Positions 8,509 to 16,968 of a DNA stretch of 64,000 nucleotides are shown piece by piece. A program made the position numbers and the translations under genes. The DNA comes from Cytophagales bacterium. GTDB lineage: Bacteria > Bacteroidota > Bacteroidia > Cytophagales > Cyclobacteriaceae. Under the pieces are notes generated by a model that saw only the letters and a program-made list of their open reading frames with translations, was not told the DNA's origin and made no database searches. The stretch's first letter is position 1. Each line of letters begins with the position of its first letter. Location: assembly GCA_017303795.1 (NCBI GenBank), contig JAFLBR010000004.1, positions 186,001 through 250,000 of the forward strand. Direction: 5' to 3'.

Positions 8509-9168
8509 GTGAAGCGAATTATTATAATTTGTGAAGGTCCGACAGAGGTTGAGTTTTGTAAGGACGTATTATATTCACATTTCTTAGCTAAAAACATTTA
8601 CATACAAACCCCTTTAATAAAAAAATCCGGTGGCGGTATCGTTCCTTGGTCAGTGCTTAAAAAACAAATTTATAATCATCTGCTACAGGATAAAGAGGCC
8701 CTTGTTACTACTTTAATTGATTACTATGGAATACTTGATAAGTACCAGTTTCCTGATTGGGTGGCATCAAAAGTTATTGCTAACAAAGTGGAGCGAGTGG
8801 ATTTGCTCGAGAAGGGGATGAAAGATAGTATTGACCCTTCGATTAGCGTGAGATTTGAGCCTTATATACAATTACATGAATTTGAAGCTTTGCTTTTCAA
8901 TGAGATGGCTGTCTTTATTCGACACATTCCAACATCTGACTTTATTGATCAAGCCGAGTTGACCAACACGATAGCCTCCAATCCGAATCCTGAACTTATT
9001 AACGACACACCAAACAATGCACCATCATATCGCCTTAAACGATTAATAAAGGGTTACAACAAAATTGTCTATGGGGCCATCTTAGCCAAAGAAATCGGCT
9101 TGAATAAAATTAGAGCAAAAAACCCGAGATTCAATGGCTGGATTGAACGACTAGAAAATATAACTTAA
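8509..9168 (+). CDS. DUF4276 family protein, TOPRIM-like partner of the ATPase
   Basis: 219 residues from a GTG at 8509, 12 bases after the ATPase stop. The first strand and loop IIIICEGPTEVEFCKDVL carries the conserved Glu (residue 9) and second acidic residue (Glu13) expected of a TOPRIM-like fold. A further acidic site is TTLIDYYGI, and the middle motif QLHEFEALLF with the C-terminal APSYRLKRLIKGYNK-type stretch is characteristic of DUF4276. Known context: DUF4276 genes usually follow an AAA_21 ATPase, as here. Probable role is the nuclease or effector half of a two-component immune cassette; activity is inferred from motif placement only. Confidence 0.85.
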   Translation: MKRIIIICEGPTEVEFCKDVLYSHFLAKNIYIQTPLIKKSGGGIVPWSVLKKQIYNHLLQDKEALVTTLIDYYGILDKYQFPDWVASKVIANKVERVDLLEKGMKDSIDPSISVRFEPYIQLHEFEALLFNEMAVFIRHIPTSDFIDQAELTNTIASNPNPELINDTPNNAPSYRLKRLIKGYNKIVYGAILAKEIGLNKIRAKNPRFNGWIERLENIT

Positions 9169-9231
9169 TATTTTGAGCTGGTTGATGCCATAGCCCAGCA
9201 CAACCAAAAATAAAGAAAAGACTAAATTCCC

Positions 9232-11295
9232 CTACAACAACCCCTGCTCTTCCAATTTCAATTTCAGTTTTTCATGATTAGCCCAGAACTTTCGTTCAAC
9301 CTCTTGCAGCAACTTTTTAAATTCAGGTGAGGCTTCTGTTTCGGTAAGCTCGGGACCTTTATCCATAAACAAAATTACCCAGTACTGAATGTTGTCTTCC
9401 TGTGTAAACAGGCGCATATGTTCAAGGGCTTTGGCACTATCATTCATCTGGCAATAATAAACGGCCAGCCCAATATGTTTATACGCAGTTTGGTCGCGCT
9501 CTACATACTGTTTGTATCGATCATAATACTCTTTTGCTTTTTTGGTTTCGCCCGCCAATTCATACACACGACCAATCACCAGGTTTTCATGCTCAAACGC
9601 ATCCAGCTTTCTGGTTTCGCGCTGGTAGTTAAATCGCTTATAGTATTCGTATGCAGCTTCATAATCCTTTAAGTAATAGCTTACTTTAGCAATGTCCTGT
9701 AGAATATCATACCGGTTGGTATCTCGTTGAAACTCTATTTGCAATAGTTCGCGGGTGCGTTTCAGATTGCCTTCTTTAGCATACAACACAAATGCACGCA
9801 CATAGCGCGAGAAAGCATTTTCAGGATTATACTCCAACGATTTATCAATGTGTTCAAGTGCCTGGTCTACAAATCCAGCTTGTATTAATGCATTTCCCAA
9901 ACGCAAATGGAAATAACTGATGGCAACGGAATCGCCTGAGTTGGCATTCAGCTTAAAGCCCTTCAATGCATACTCCAGATACTTACCTGTGTTAGGCAAA
10001 TACATATAGTAAAAGTCTGTTAGCAGCCCGAGAACTTTATCTGAGTTGGGATTATATTCATGAGCCCGCTCCAGGTAGGGTAGTGCTTCCTTGTACTCCT
10101 TTCGGGTAAGGTAATACATTCCCTTTGCCATTAAACTTTCGCCTAAATTTGGATCGTGCAGCACGGCCTTATCCGCATAAGCACCAAGCTTATCAACATA
10201 CATTTTTTCAGCTTGAAACATATCTAAATAATAACACGCCATGCCCGCAGCTGCATAGGCCAAAGCAAACGTATTGTCTTTCGAAATTGCTTCATCGAAA
10301 TACTCAAGCGATTGTATGAGATTTGGTGTGCCGCCTCTTTCCAACAAGTCGACACCTTTTAAAAAAGCATCGTATGCTTCCAGATTTTTGGTAGGTATTT
10401 TTTGAATACGATTTTTTTCATCGGGAGTAATAATCGCTTTTATTTCGCCCGCTATGTCGTTAGAAATTTCCTGTTGCAACGCAAAGATGTCTTTGGTTTC
10501 GCGCCTGTATTGCCGGCTCCATAAATGCCTGTCGGTTGTGCCTTCAATTAATTGTATGGTTAACACTATGCGGTCGCCAATTTTCTGGCCGCTACCTTCT
10601 ACAAAATACGCCACGTTCAGCTCGCTGGCCATCTCCGGAATTGTTTTGGCATTGGTGCGATACTTCTCTACCGAAGTGCGACTGATTACCCGCAGGTCTT
10701 TTATCTTTTGAAGATTGTTAAGGGTGGATTCCATCAGGCCGTTGATGAGATACACATTAGTGCTGTCGTTACTATCATTCTTAAAGGGTAAAACAGCAAT
10801 TGACTTCTCAACTACTAACTCTTCGTGAGTGGGCCAGTATGTATAAGCAAACCAACCAATCGCAGCAACAAGCAAACCTGCTAATCCTATAAAAATTAAT
10901 TTCCTGTTGCTTTCCTGCGTTGGCGGAAGTGCAACTGGAACCGGTTCTGTTTCTTGGGTACGTTTGCCTACTTCACCTGGCGGATAGCCATAATATTCGC
11001 GAAAGCATTTTATAAAATACGAAGTGCTGCTAAACCCAACGCGGTGCGCCACTTCCGATACATTGCCCGAACCTTTGCGCAACAAATCCATACCCTGTTG
11101 CAACCGCTGCTGGTTGATAAGCTGGCTTACCGATAGATTGGTTGCCTTCTTCACTTTGCGCAGCAGATTTGAGCGGCTCATGTTCAGGGCACCGGCCAAT
11201 TCAGAAACGCCAAACTGCTCGTTGGCAAGATTCTGCTCAATCGTTGCCGTTAGCTGATTCAGAAATTCCGTATCGGTTGGCGATAATTCGGGCAT
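9232..11295 (-). CDS. Membrane-anchored AraC-type regulator with TolB/FlgO-like and TPR domains
   Basis: 687 residues. Order: an AraC/XylS double helix-turn-helix (about 15-110; FGVSELAGALNMSRSNLLRK, VSEVAHRVGFSSTSYFIKCF), a linker, one transmembrane helix (about 132-154), a domain beginning KSIAVLPFKNDSND (about 164-290), as in adenylate-cyclase-like/TolB-like proteins, then about ten TPRs to the end. The DNA-binding half is therefore cytoplasmic and the sensing half lies across the membrane or is bound to it. It is a one-component architecture common in Cytophagales, with unknown signal. It is monocistronic and convergent with the DUF4276 gene. Confidence 0.93.
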   Translation of the reverse strand: MPELSPTDTEFLNQLTATIEQNLANEQFGVSELAGALNMSRSNLLRKVKKATNLSVSQLINQQRLQQGMDLLRKGSGNVSEVAHRVGFSSTSYFIKCFREYYGYPPGEVGKRTQETEPVPVALPPTQESNRKLIFIGLAGLLVAAIGWFAYTYWPTHEELVVEKSIAVLPFKNDSNDSTNVYLINGLMESTLNNLQKIKDLRVISRTSVEKYRTNAKTIPEMASELNVAYFVEGSGQKIGDRIVLTIQLIEGTTDRHLWSRQYRRETKDIFALQQEISNDIAGEIKAIITPDEKNRIQKIPTKNLEAYDAFLKGVDLLERGGTPNLIQSLEYFDEAISKDNTFALAYAAAGMACYYLDMFQAEKMYVDKLGAYADKAVLHDPNLGESLMAKGMYYLTRKEYKEALPYLERAHEYNPNSDKVLGLLTDFYYMYLPNTGKYLEYALKGFKLNANSGDSVAISYFHLRLGNALIQAGFVDQALEHIDKSLEYNPENAFSRYVRAFVLYAKEGNLKRTRELLQIEFQRDTNRYDILQDIAKVSYYLKDYEAAYEYYKRFNYQRETRKLDAFEHENLVIGRVYELAGETKKAKEYYDRYKQYVERDQTAYKHIGLAVYYCQMNDSAKALEHMRLFTQEDNIQYWVILFMDKGPELTETEASPEFKKLLQEVERKFWANHEKLKLKLEEQGLL

Positions 11296-11544
11296 GTGCA
11301 GTTTTAAATCGAAAGGCGAAATAACAAAAAACTGGTTGAGACTGATTAGCCTCCACCAACTTTAGTCGGGTGGTTTTTAGAAGCAGAAGTACTTGTTGCT
11401 TCAAAATTTATATCGATGCGCGAATTTTTATGCTTATTCCCGCAAAATTGACGGTTTTGTGCGCGCCATTATTTAGTTGCCCCAAGGCGGCTGCCGTTCA
11501 TTTGCAGCATAGAAAAACAAAAAATTTAAACTCAATCAAACCTT

Positions 11545-12096
11545 ATGAAAACTCAAAATGCATCCTTACTGGCAGTTATCGTATTTGTTATAGCCGCCTG
11601 CACCGGAAAAGAAACTGCCAAAAATGAAAGTTCAGTAAAAGCTCCGGATGTTGATTTGCACACCGCAGTAATTACCGACAACATGGAAGCAGTAAAACAA
11701 CACATTGCTGCAGGCAGCGATTTGAATGTGCGCGATCCGTTCGGTGGTTCAAGTCCCCTTATCAGTGCCGCTGTATTTGGCAAAACTGAAATGGCTAAAG
11801 TATTAATCGATGCCGGTGTTGATCTCAACTTTCAAAACAGCGATGGTTCAACGGCATTACATACTGCCGCTTTCTTTTGTCGCCCGGAAATCGTGCAACT
11901 ATTGTTGGAAAAGAATGTCGATAGAACAATTAAGAATAAATATGAAGCCACTGCATACGATAATGTTGCGCTGCCCTTTGCCCAAATGAAAGATGCGTAC
12001 GATATGATGGGCAATGTACTTGGCCCGATGGGACTTAAACTGGATTATGCCTACATCGAAAAAACCCGGCCCGAGATTGCCGAGATTTTGAAGTAA
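11545..12096 (+). CDS. Ankyrin-repeat lipoprotein
   Basis: 183 residues with a lipoprotein signal peptide (MKTQNASLLAVIVFVIAACT, acceptor Cys19). Three ankyrin repeats follow: DLHTAVITDNMEAVKQHIAA, SPLISAAVFGKTEMAKVLID and TALHTAAFFCRPEIVQLLLE, each with the following GxDLN-type turn. The last 50 residues do not form a repeat. It presumably works as a protein-binding scaffold in the periplasm. The 249-base region upstream carries no other gene. No partner is apparent. Confidence 0.9.
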   Translation: MKTQNASLLAVIVFVIAACTGKETAKNESSVKAPDVDLHTAVITDNMEAVKQHIAAGSDLNVRDPFGGSSPLISAAVFGKTEMAKVLIDAGVDLNFQNSDGSTALHTAAFFCRPEIVQLLLEKNVDRTIKNKYEATAYDNVALPFAQMKDAYDMMGNVLGPMGLKLDYAYIEKTRPEIAEILK

Positions 12097-12106
12097 GAAT
12101 AAGGTT

Positions 12107-12156
12107 GACAACCCTTTTACTTCCGATAAGAATGGTTGTCACCCTTTAACTATGAG
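12107..12156. repeat. Short direct or inverted repeat in a spacer
   Basis: GGTTGACAACCCTTTTACTT is followed about 20 bases later by GGTTGTCACCCTTTAACTA. The two copies are direct repeats, and GGTTGNCANCC is also self-complementary, so a weak hairpin may form. It sits between the ankyrin and acyltransferase genes. Confidence 0.4.
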
Positions 12157-12223
12157 ATTGTGATTCTCAATACTTAGGCAAAAACCATCTCACGACTAAA
12201 TACTAACTACTCAATACTATCTC

Positions 12224-13270
12224 ATGAGACGCTACGATATTGATTGGCTCCGCGTAATTGCCATCGGCCTGCTTTTGATTTACCATATAGCTATTGGCTT
12301 TCAATCGTGGGGAACTATGATTGGATTTATAGCTGCACCAAAATCGTGGACCGCGCTGTGGACACCCATGGCCATGTTAAATGTATGGCGCATCCCGCTT
12401 TTGTTTTTTGTGTCGGGGATGGGTGTGTATTTCGCTATGCAACAACGCACCTGGAAACAATTGATACTGGAACGCACCATGCGCATCTGGTTGCCTTTTG
12501 TGTTTGGCATGTTTGCAATTGTGCCCCTACACGTTTGGGTGTGGCGCTATTATTACAAGATGGAGCTGCTTTATGTTTTCGATCCTGGCCATTTGTGGTT
12601 TCTCGCCAACATCTTTGTCTATGTGTTAGTATTGTCGCCCATCTTGTTCTACCTGAAAAAGAATGAGACTGGAAAAGTGGTTCAACTAATCAAAAGTATT
12701 TTCAGCACCCCGTTGGGATTGCTGATAGTAGTAACTGCGTTTATTGCCGAGGTTATGATTATTAAGCCGATACCTTACGAGTTGTATGCCATGACGTGGC
12801 ACGGCTTCTTTCTTGGGCTACTCGCATTTCTATTCGGGTTTTGTTTTGTGTTAAGTGGTTCTGCTTTCTGGCAGATGCTGGTAACATGGCGGTGGATGTT
12901 TTTGATAATTGCTACTGGTTTGTTTGCCTGGCGTATCAATTACCTGGGGATTAATGCGCCCGGTTATCTAATTGTAACAGAATCGCAGGCGTGGATTTTT
13001 AGTGTACTTGCTTTTGGGCATAAATATCTAAATCGCACCGGAAAAGTTTTACGATATCTGAGCGCGGCAGCCTATCCGGTTTATATTCTGCACATGTTTT
13101 TTCTGTTCCTCGGCTCGGCTATCATTTTTCCATTAACTATTCCGGTGCAACTGCAATTTGTATTGGTGCTATTGTTTACCCTTGGCGGATGTTTGCTTTC
13201 GTATGAGGTTATCAAAAGAATAAAATGGGTGCGCGTGTTGTTTGGTTTGAAGTTTAATGAGAAGGCTTGA
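12224..13270 (+). CDS. Acyltransferase family 3 (OpgC/OafA-like) membrane protein
   Basis: 348 residues with about ten membrane segments. The N-terminus MRRYDIDWLRVIAIGLLLIY followed by His21 is the hallmark R-x10-H region of acyltransferase-3 proteins. Later features are PLLFFVSGMGVYFAM, FDPGHLWFLANIFVYVL and AAYPVYILHMFFLF near the C-terminus, all usual in this family. The enzyme would move acyl groups (such as acetyl or succinyl) onto a glycan or lipid at the cytoplasmic membrane. There is no glycan operon around it, so the acceptor is unknown. Confidence 0.9.
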   Translation: MRRYDIDWLRVIAIGLLLIYHIAIGFQSWGTMIGFIAAPKSWTALWTPMAMLNVWRIPLLFFVSGMGVYFAMQQRTWKQLILERTMRIWLPFVFGMFAIVPLHVWVWRYYYKMELLYVFDPGHLWFLANIFVYVLVLSPILFYLKKNETGKVVQLIKSIFSTPLGLLIVVTAFIAEVMIIKPIPYELYAMTWHGFFLGLLAFLFGFCFVLSGSAFWQMLVTWRWMFLIIATGLFAWRINYLGINAPGYLIVTESQAWIFSVLAFGHKYLNRTGKVLRYLSAAAYPVYILHMFFLFLGSAIIFPLTIPVQLQFVLVLLFTLGGCLLSYEVIKRIKWVRVLFGLKFNEKA

Positions 13271-13282
13271 TTAGGTTTCGTT

Positions 13283-13306
13283 CCGGTGCGTGTGAACACG
13301 CACCGG
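13283..13306. repeat. REP-like palindrome (family B variant)
   Basis: Perfect 11-base arms CCGGTGCGTGT and ACACGCACCGG around a 2-base loop (GA). It lies 12 bases after the acyltransferase stop. There is no T-run, so it is not a standard terminator. It resembles the GTGTCCTCAC-core palindromes at 15665, 17977 and 18198. Confidence 0.75.
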
Positions 13307-13407
13307 GGCTTAGGGAGCCGATAGTAAGATTTGGGCTCCAGTAAGGCTTCATGCAAAACTCTGGTTTGGTATTTGAACCTTACTCTGGCATAAGCGAACA
13401 AAAAGCC

Positions 13408-13797
13408 ATGAAAAATAACCCAAATTTCAACACCGGTTTACTATTTATAACCTACCTGTTGATGGATTCTGACCAGGAAATCAGCGAAAATGAGCTGAAT
13501 TACCTCGATTCTGTACGAACGGAAGCTGGAGTAAGTGATGCTGAGTTTCGAACATTTTATAATTCCGTTATTGGGAAAAATGAGCGGGAAATCTACCAGA
13601 TTGGGATGGATGCTATAAACCAATGTACCGACACTGAGAAGATCCAGATCTTTGTTAAACTTTATGGAATGGCTTTAGCCGATGAAGTATTGCGCGTAAA
13701 AGAAGTGCGCTTTATTCTCTATGCAACCCGCATGGCTGATGTAAGCATGGAACGCGTAATTGAAATGGCTAACGAGGTGGGTATTGCTGTAAGTTAA
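13408..13797 (+). CDS. TerB-like (tellurite-resistance TerB fold) protein
   Basis: 129 residues from the ATG at 13408. An in-frame ATG at 13351 exists but would add an unlikely leader (MQNSGLVFEPYSG). The all-helical sequence has the TerB pattern: LLFITYLLMDSDQEISENEL (first helix and acidic site), a D/E-rich turn, then IQIFVKLYGMALADEVLRVK and RVIEMANEVGI. TerB-like proteins bind metal or act as stress-linked scaffolds. No ter genes adjoin, so only the fold is suggested. Its stop codon abuts the stop of the convergent gene at 13798. Confidence 0.65.
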   Translation: MKNNPNFNTGLLFITYLLMDSDQEISENELNYLDSVRTEAGVSDAEFRTFYNSVIGKNEREIYQIGMDAINQCTDTEKIQIFVKLYGMALADEVLRVKEVRFILYATRMADVSMERVIEMANEVGIAVS

Positions 13798-14361
13798 TTA
13801 CAACATTTTTACATTAAGTACTATCCGCGATTTAGGTGCAACCTCCAATTGTACTTTATCGCCTTCGTTTATTTGAACGTAGTAGCGAATACCAACATTA
13901 AAGTTTTCTTTGCCGATTTCTATACCAAACCAATAGCGGGAACCAGAATCAATCTCTGCATCTAATGCCCCATAGCGGGTTATCGGTTTACCGGTTTCTT
14001 CTTCCTCAACCCTTTTGGCCATTAGCTGTAGCGTATTGCTGTCATAATCTATAATTTGATTTCCCTGCGAGATTTTCTTCTTGTCAACAATTCCTTCTAT
14101 GCGCTCTTTCAATCCGGCTTGCAAATCATTCTTCGCTTTGTTTCTCTCTCGCATGGACATAAACAAGCCAAACATAAAGAGCAACACAAACGGAATTGCA
14201 ATGGAAGGCCAACTTGCCTCCGGCAGAAAAATAAATCCACATCCGATTGCGAGTACACCAATTGCAATAAGCGCCATCAGAATGTACGCTCCCACAACAC
14301 CACGACTCTGAAACTTAATCAGTTTCTGTTTATCGGCTTCGGTTAGGGCTATGGGGTTCAT
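13798..14361 (-). CDS. Membrane protein with two N-terminal helices, unknown
   Basis: 187 residues. A short N-terminal segment (MNPIALTEADKQKLIKFQSR) precedes two hydrophobic helices (about 24-47 and 52-69), then a soluble C-terminal half with beta-like strands (SRYWFGIEIGKENFNVGIRY, VQINEGDKVQLEVAPKSRIV). The family is not recognised. The start ATG overlaps the stop of the oxidoreductase gene upstream (position 14361), so it is very probably translated with it. Confidence 0.72.
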   Translation of the reverse strand: MNPIALTEADKQKLIKFQSRGVVGAYILMALIAIGVLAIGCGFIFLPEASWPSIAIPFVLLFMFGLFMSMRERNKAKNDLQAGLKERIEGIVDKKKISQGNQIIDYDSNTLQLMAKRVEEEETGKPITRYGALDAEIDSGSRYWFGIEIGKENFNVGIRYYVQINEGDKVQLEVAPKSRIVLNVKML

Positions 14362-15551
14362 TAACTCAGCACTTGCTCCGTAATCTTTCCGTTCTTCTTA
14401 TTCTTAAGAATTACTTTTTTCGCACCATAGTGCGTTACTTCTTCTTTTACCAGATAGTGGTTAGCATCGTACTCAACAAGGTGGCCGTCTTTGCTTACCC
14501 CTACTTTACCGCGCCAGATGTCAAGCTTCACTGGCTCCCACTGTTTTGTCTTGGCAGATTTATAAGCAGCATCTAACACTGCGTTTACTACATAGCCATC
14601 GTAAAATGTTTCTTTGGGCTGCGTGCCTTTCTCCATAGAGTTGAACATATCCATAAACATGTGGTTATAGCCCAACTCATTTAATTCATCTCCAACCGGA
14701 AACAACCAACCCTTATCGCTCTCTGCTTTTTCGGCTACATAATTGGCAGCTTTACCTGTAGTGAACATTTCGAAGCCGGTACGTAAAAAACTATTTACCC
14801 AAATAGTGCCTTCGGTACCCATTACTTCATCGCGCAAATCCAATCCACCACGGAATGTCCAGCTTACTTCAAACTGCGCAATGGCACCGTTTTCATATTT
14901 CACTAAACCAATGGCGTGATCTTCCGCATCAATCGGCTTCACTTGCGTATCGGCCCAACACATTACCTCCACCGGCTTAATGTCTTTGCCAATGTAGCTG
15001 CGCGTAATTTCCACACAGTGGCAACCCAAATCCAGAATACATCCACCACCAGCTTGTTCTATATCCCAAAACCAATCGCTGTGCGGACCAGGGTGTGTCT
15101 CGCGCGATTTCGCCCAGAGGATTCTACCCAGCGCGCCATTCTTTACACTCTCATGCGCTTTAATAAACTTGGGTGTGTACACTAAATCTTCCAGATAGCC
15201 ATTGAAGATGCCGGCTTTCTCAACAGCCTGTAACATACGTTTTGCTTCTTCGGCATTGCGGCCAAGAGGCTTGGTAGTGATTACTGCTTTCTTATGCTTG
15301 CAACATAGTAGTACTGCTTCTTCATGCAGGTTGTTCGGCAACGAAATACAAACTACTTCTACTTCGGGGCGGTTGATGGCTTCTTCCATTACTGTGGTGG
15401 AGAAGGGCACATCATAATCTTGTGCAAACTTCTTTGCGCTTTCTTCCCTGCGCGAGTAGATGGTTACAATTTTGTCTTTACTTCTGTAGCCTTGAAGCGA
15501 GTCTGCATAAAAGCGGCCGATAAAACCTGAGCCGAGCATAGCGATTTTCAT
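14361..15551 (-). CDS. Gfo/Idh/MocA family NAD(P)-dependent oxidoreductase
   Basis: 396 residues. The N-terminal Rossmann fold begins MKIAMLGSGFIGRFYADSLQ with the GxGxxG nucleotide motif. Next come VCISLPNNLHEEAVLLCCKH and the conserved KPLGRNAEEAKRM (with the catalytic Lys of the usual EKP, here TKP). The C-terminal alpha/beta domain contains GGGCILDLGCHCVEITRSYI, where the H is the usual second catalytic residue. The enzyme oxidises or isomerises a sugar or cyclitol. With the upstream permease (15703-16887) on the same strand it likely forms a sugar or polyol uptake and oxidation unit. A REP-like palindrome separates the two. Confidence 0.93.
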   Translation of the reverse strand: MKIAMLGSGFIGRFYADSLQGYRSKDKIVTIYSRREESAKKFAQDYDVPFSTTVMEEAINRPEVEVVCISLPNNLHEEAVLLCCKHKKAVITTKPLGRNAEEAKRMLQAVEKAGIFNGYLEDLVYTPKFIKAHESVKNGALGRILWAKSRETHPGPHSDWFWDIEQAGGGCILDLGCHCVEITRSYIGKDIKPVEVMCWADTQVKPIDAEDHAIGLVKYENGAIAQFEVSWTFRGGLDLRDEVMGTEGTIWVNSFLRTGFEMFTTGKAANYVAEKAESDKGWLFPVGDELNELGYNHMFMDMFNSMEKGTQPKETFYDGYVVNAVLDAAYKSAKTKQWEPVKLDIWRGKVGVSKDGHLVEYDANHYLVKEEVTHYGAKKVILKNKKNGKITEQVLS

Positions 15552-15569
15552 ATGAGGTAGAGTTTTGGT

Positions 15570-15622
15570 TACTGGTTGCTGATCTTGGTTACCGGTTACT
15601 AGTTTCTGGTTGCCGGACTGTT
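15570..15622. repeat. Degenerate short tandem repeat, GGTTACT/GGTTGCT type
   Basis: The stretch is built from variants of GGTTACTGGTTGCT (TTGGTTACTGGTTGCTG, TTGGTTACCGGTTACTAG, TTTCTGGTTGCCGG). It lies 20-70 bases upstream of the oxidoreductase start. There is no coding explanation. Confidence 0.55.
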
Positions 15623-15664
15623 TTGGTTAATGATGCCGTTTTAATTTTTTATTCAAAATACGCT

Positions 15665-15686
15665 TGGTCTGTGTCCTCACAGACCA
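15665..15686. repeat. REP-like palindrome (family B)
   Basis: Arms TGGTCTGTG and CACAGACCA around TCCT. The GTGTCCTCAC core is shared with the copies at 17977 and 18198. It lies between the permease and oxidoreductase genes. Confidence 0.8.
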
Positions 15687-15702
15687 TGTGCTCATTTTCA
15701 AC

Positions 15703-16887
15703 TTATGCCGCCTTAATTTCTTTTTTCTCTTTAAAGAACATAATAAAATATATCAACACCGCCACGGCAATATATGCCGGTACCATCCAGATAGATTGCC
15801 ATTGGAATGCGCCATCAACAGAGTAATAATCTGCCGTGAAACCCGAGAAGCGTGTTCCTATTACCATGCCCACACCATAGGTAGCAAACGTAAACAACCC
15901 CTGTGCAGCATTCTTAATTTTTTCTCCCGCTTTTTTCTCGGTGTACATGTAGCCGGTTACAAAAAAGAAATCGTAGCAGATGCCGTGCAAAATAATCCCT
16001 GCATATAACATCCACACACTGGTATCAATATTACCATACGCAAAGAATACATAGCGTAAAATCCAGGCCGCCATTCCCAACAACAACATTTTCTTTACAC
16101 CTATCTGGTTAAACAAAAATGGAATGGCCAGAATAAACACCGCTTCTGAAATCTGGCCGAAAGTCATTTTAAATGCTACGTTGCTCATGCCGGTTTCATT
16201 CAGAAACACATTGGCAAAACCATAATAGAACGAAAGCGGAATGCAAACTAAAATAGCTGCAATAAAGAAAATAAGGTAAGGCTTGTCTTTAAACAACACA
16301 AATGCTTCTGTTCCTAATGCACTATCGCTGGTTTTTCCTTTTGGCGGAGTGTTGGGTAATACAAATGACGCAAGGCCTAATGCGAGCGATGCAATGGCGG
16401 CCATCTGAAATGTTAAGGCTGATTTATCTAATCCCAATGTACTGATTAAAACCCCGGCTACAATCCAACCCAATGTACCAAACACTCTAATCCACGGAAA
16501 TTGTTTTCCGGGATCAGTCATCTGCCCGAATGCAATGCTGTTTGACAATGCAATGGTGGGCATGTATAGTAATGAGTAAACCAAAATGATCCAGTAAAAA
16601 GTTGTGTTGTCGTTAACAACTGTTGCGAGGTAGAGCAAGGCCGCACCAACCAGATGCAATACGCCCATAATTTTCTGAGCAGCAAAAAACCGATCGGCTA
16701 CCATGCCCACAAAGAAGGGCGAAATGATTGTGGCTATTGCGAGCGCACTGTATGCAGCGCCAATCTGAGTTCCGCTTGCTCCTAAAAACTCAGCCATGTA
16801 AGTACCCATCGTTACATACCATGCGCCCCAGATAAAATATTCCAGCAGCATCATTACCGATAACTTGGTGAACACGACAGGCTTCAT
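15703..16887 (-). CDS. MFS permease, nucleoside:H+ symporter (NupG/XapB)-like
   Basis: 394 residues with 12 predicted membrane segments. The N-terminus VMMLLEYFIWGAWYVTMGTY and the IISPFFVGMVADRFFAAQKI loop are typical of the nucleoside/sugar symporter branch of the major facilitator superfamily. A later PWIRVFGTLGWIVAGVLIST segment also fits. In Bacteroidota such permeases are often beside Gfo/Idh/MocA oxidoreductases and probably import sugars or related compounds rather than nucleosides; the substrate cannot be read here. It is the first gene of a minus-strand unit with 14361-15551 and 13798-14361. Confidence 0.9.
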   Translation of the reverse strand: MKPVVFTKLSVMMLLEYFIWGAWYVTMGTYMAEFLGASGTQIGAAYSALAIATIISPFFVGMVADRFFAAQKIMGVLHLVGAALLYLATVVNDNTTFYWIILVYSLLYMPTIALSNSIAFGQMTDPGKQFPWIRVFGTLGWIVAGVLISTLGLDKSALTFQMAAIASLALGLASFVLPNTPPKGKTSDSALGTEAFVLFKDKPYLIFFIAAILVCIPLSFYYGFANVFLNETGMSNVAFKMTFGQISEAVFILAIPFLFNQIGVKKMLLLGMAAWILRYVFFAYGNIDTSVWMLYAGIILHGICYDFFFVTGYMYTEKKAGEKIKNAAQGLFTFATYGVGMVIGTRFSGFTADYYSVDGAFQWQSIWMVPAYIAVAVLIYFIMFFKEKKEIKAA

Positions 16888-16921
16888 ACTTACTTTTAAT
16901 TTAAGTGAAGAAAGATAGAAA

Positions 16922-16945
16922 CGCTTTTCATAAAACAGAAAAGCG
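16922..16945 (-). terminator. Possible terminator of gldB
   Basis: Stem CGCTTTTC/GAAAAGCG with an 8-base loop, followed on the minus strand by TTTCTATCTTTC. It lies 24 bases after the gldB stop and before the MFS start. Confidence 0.5.
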
Positions 16946-16968
16946 AAGCCTAAAATTATACAGGTGGG

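Noticed and set aside
11370..11627. 85-codon frame upstream of the ankyrin gene
   Set aside because: It overlaps the ankyrin start in another frame and has no signal or domain; the ankyrin frame is clearly coding.
13283..13306. Terminator of the acyltransferase gene
   Set aside because: Perfect hairpin but no T-run on either strand; it matches the repeat family better.
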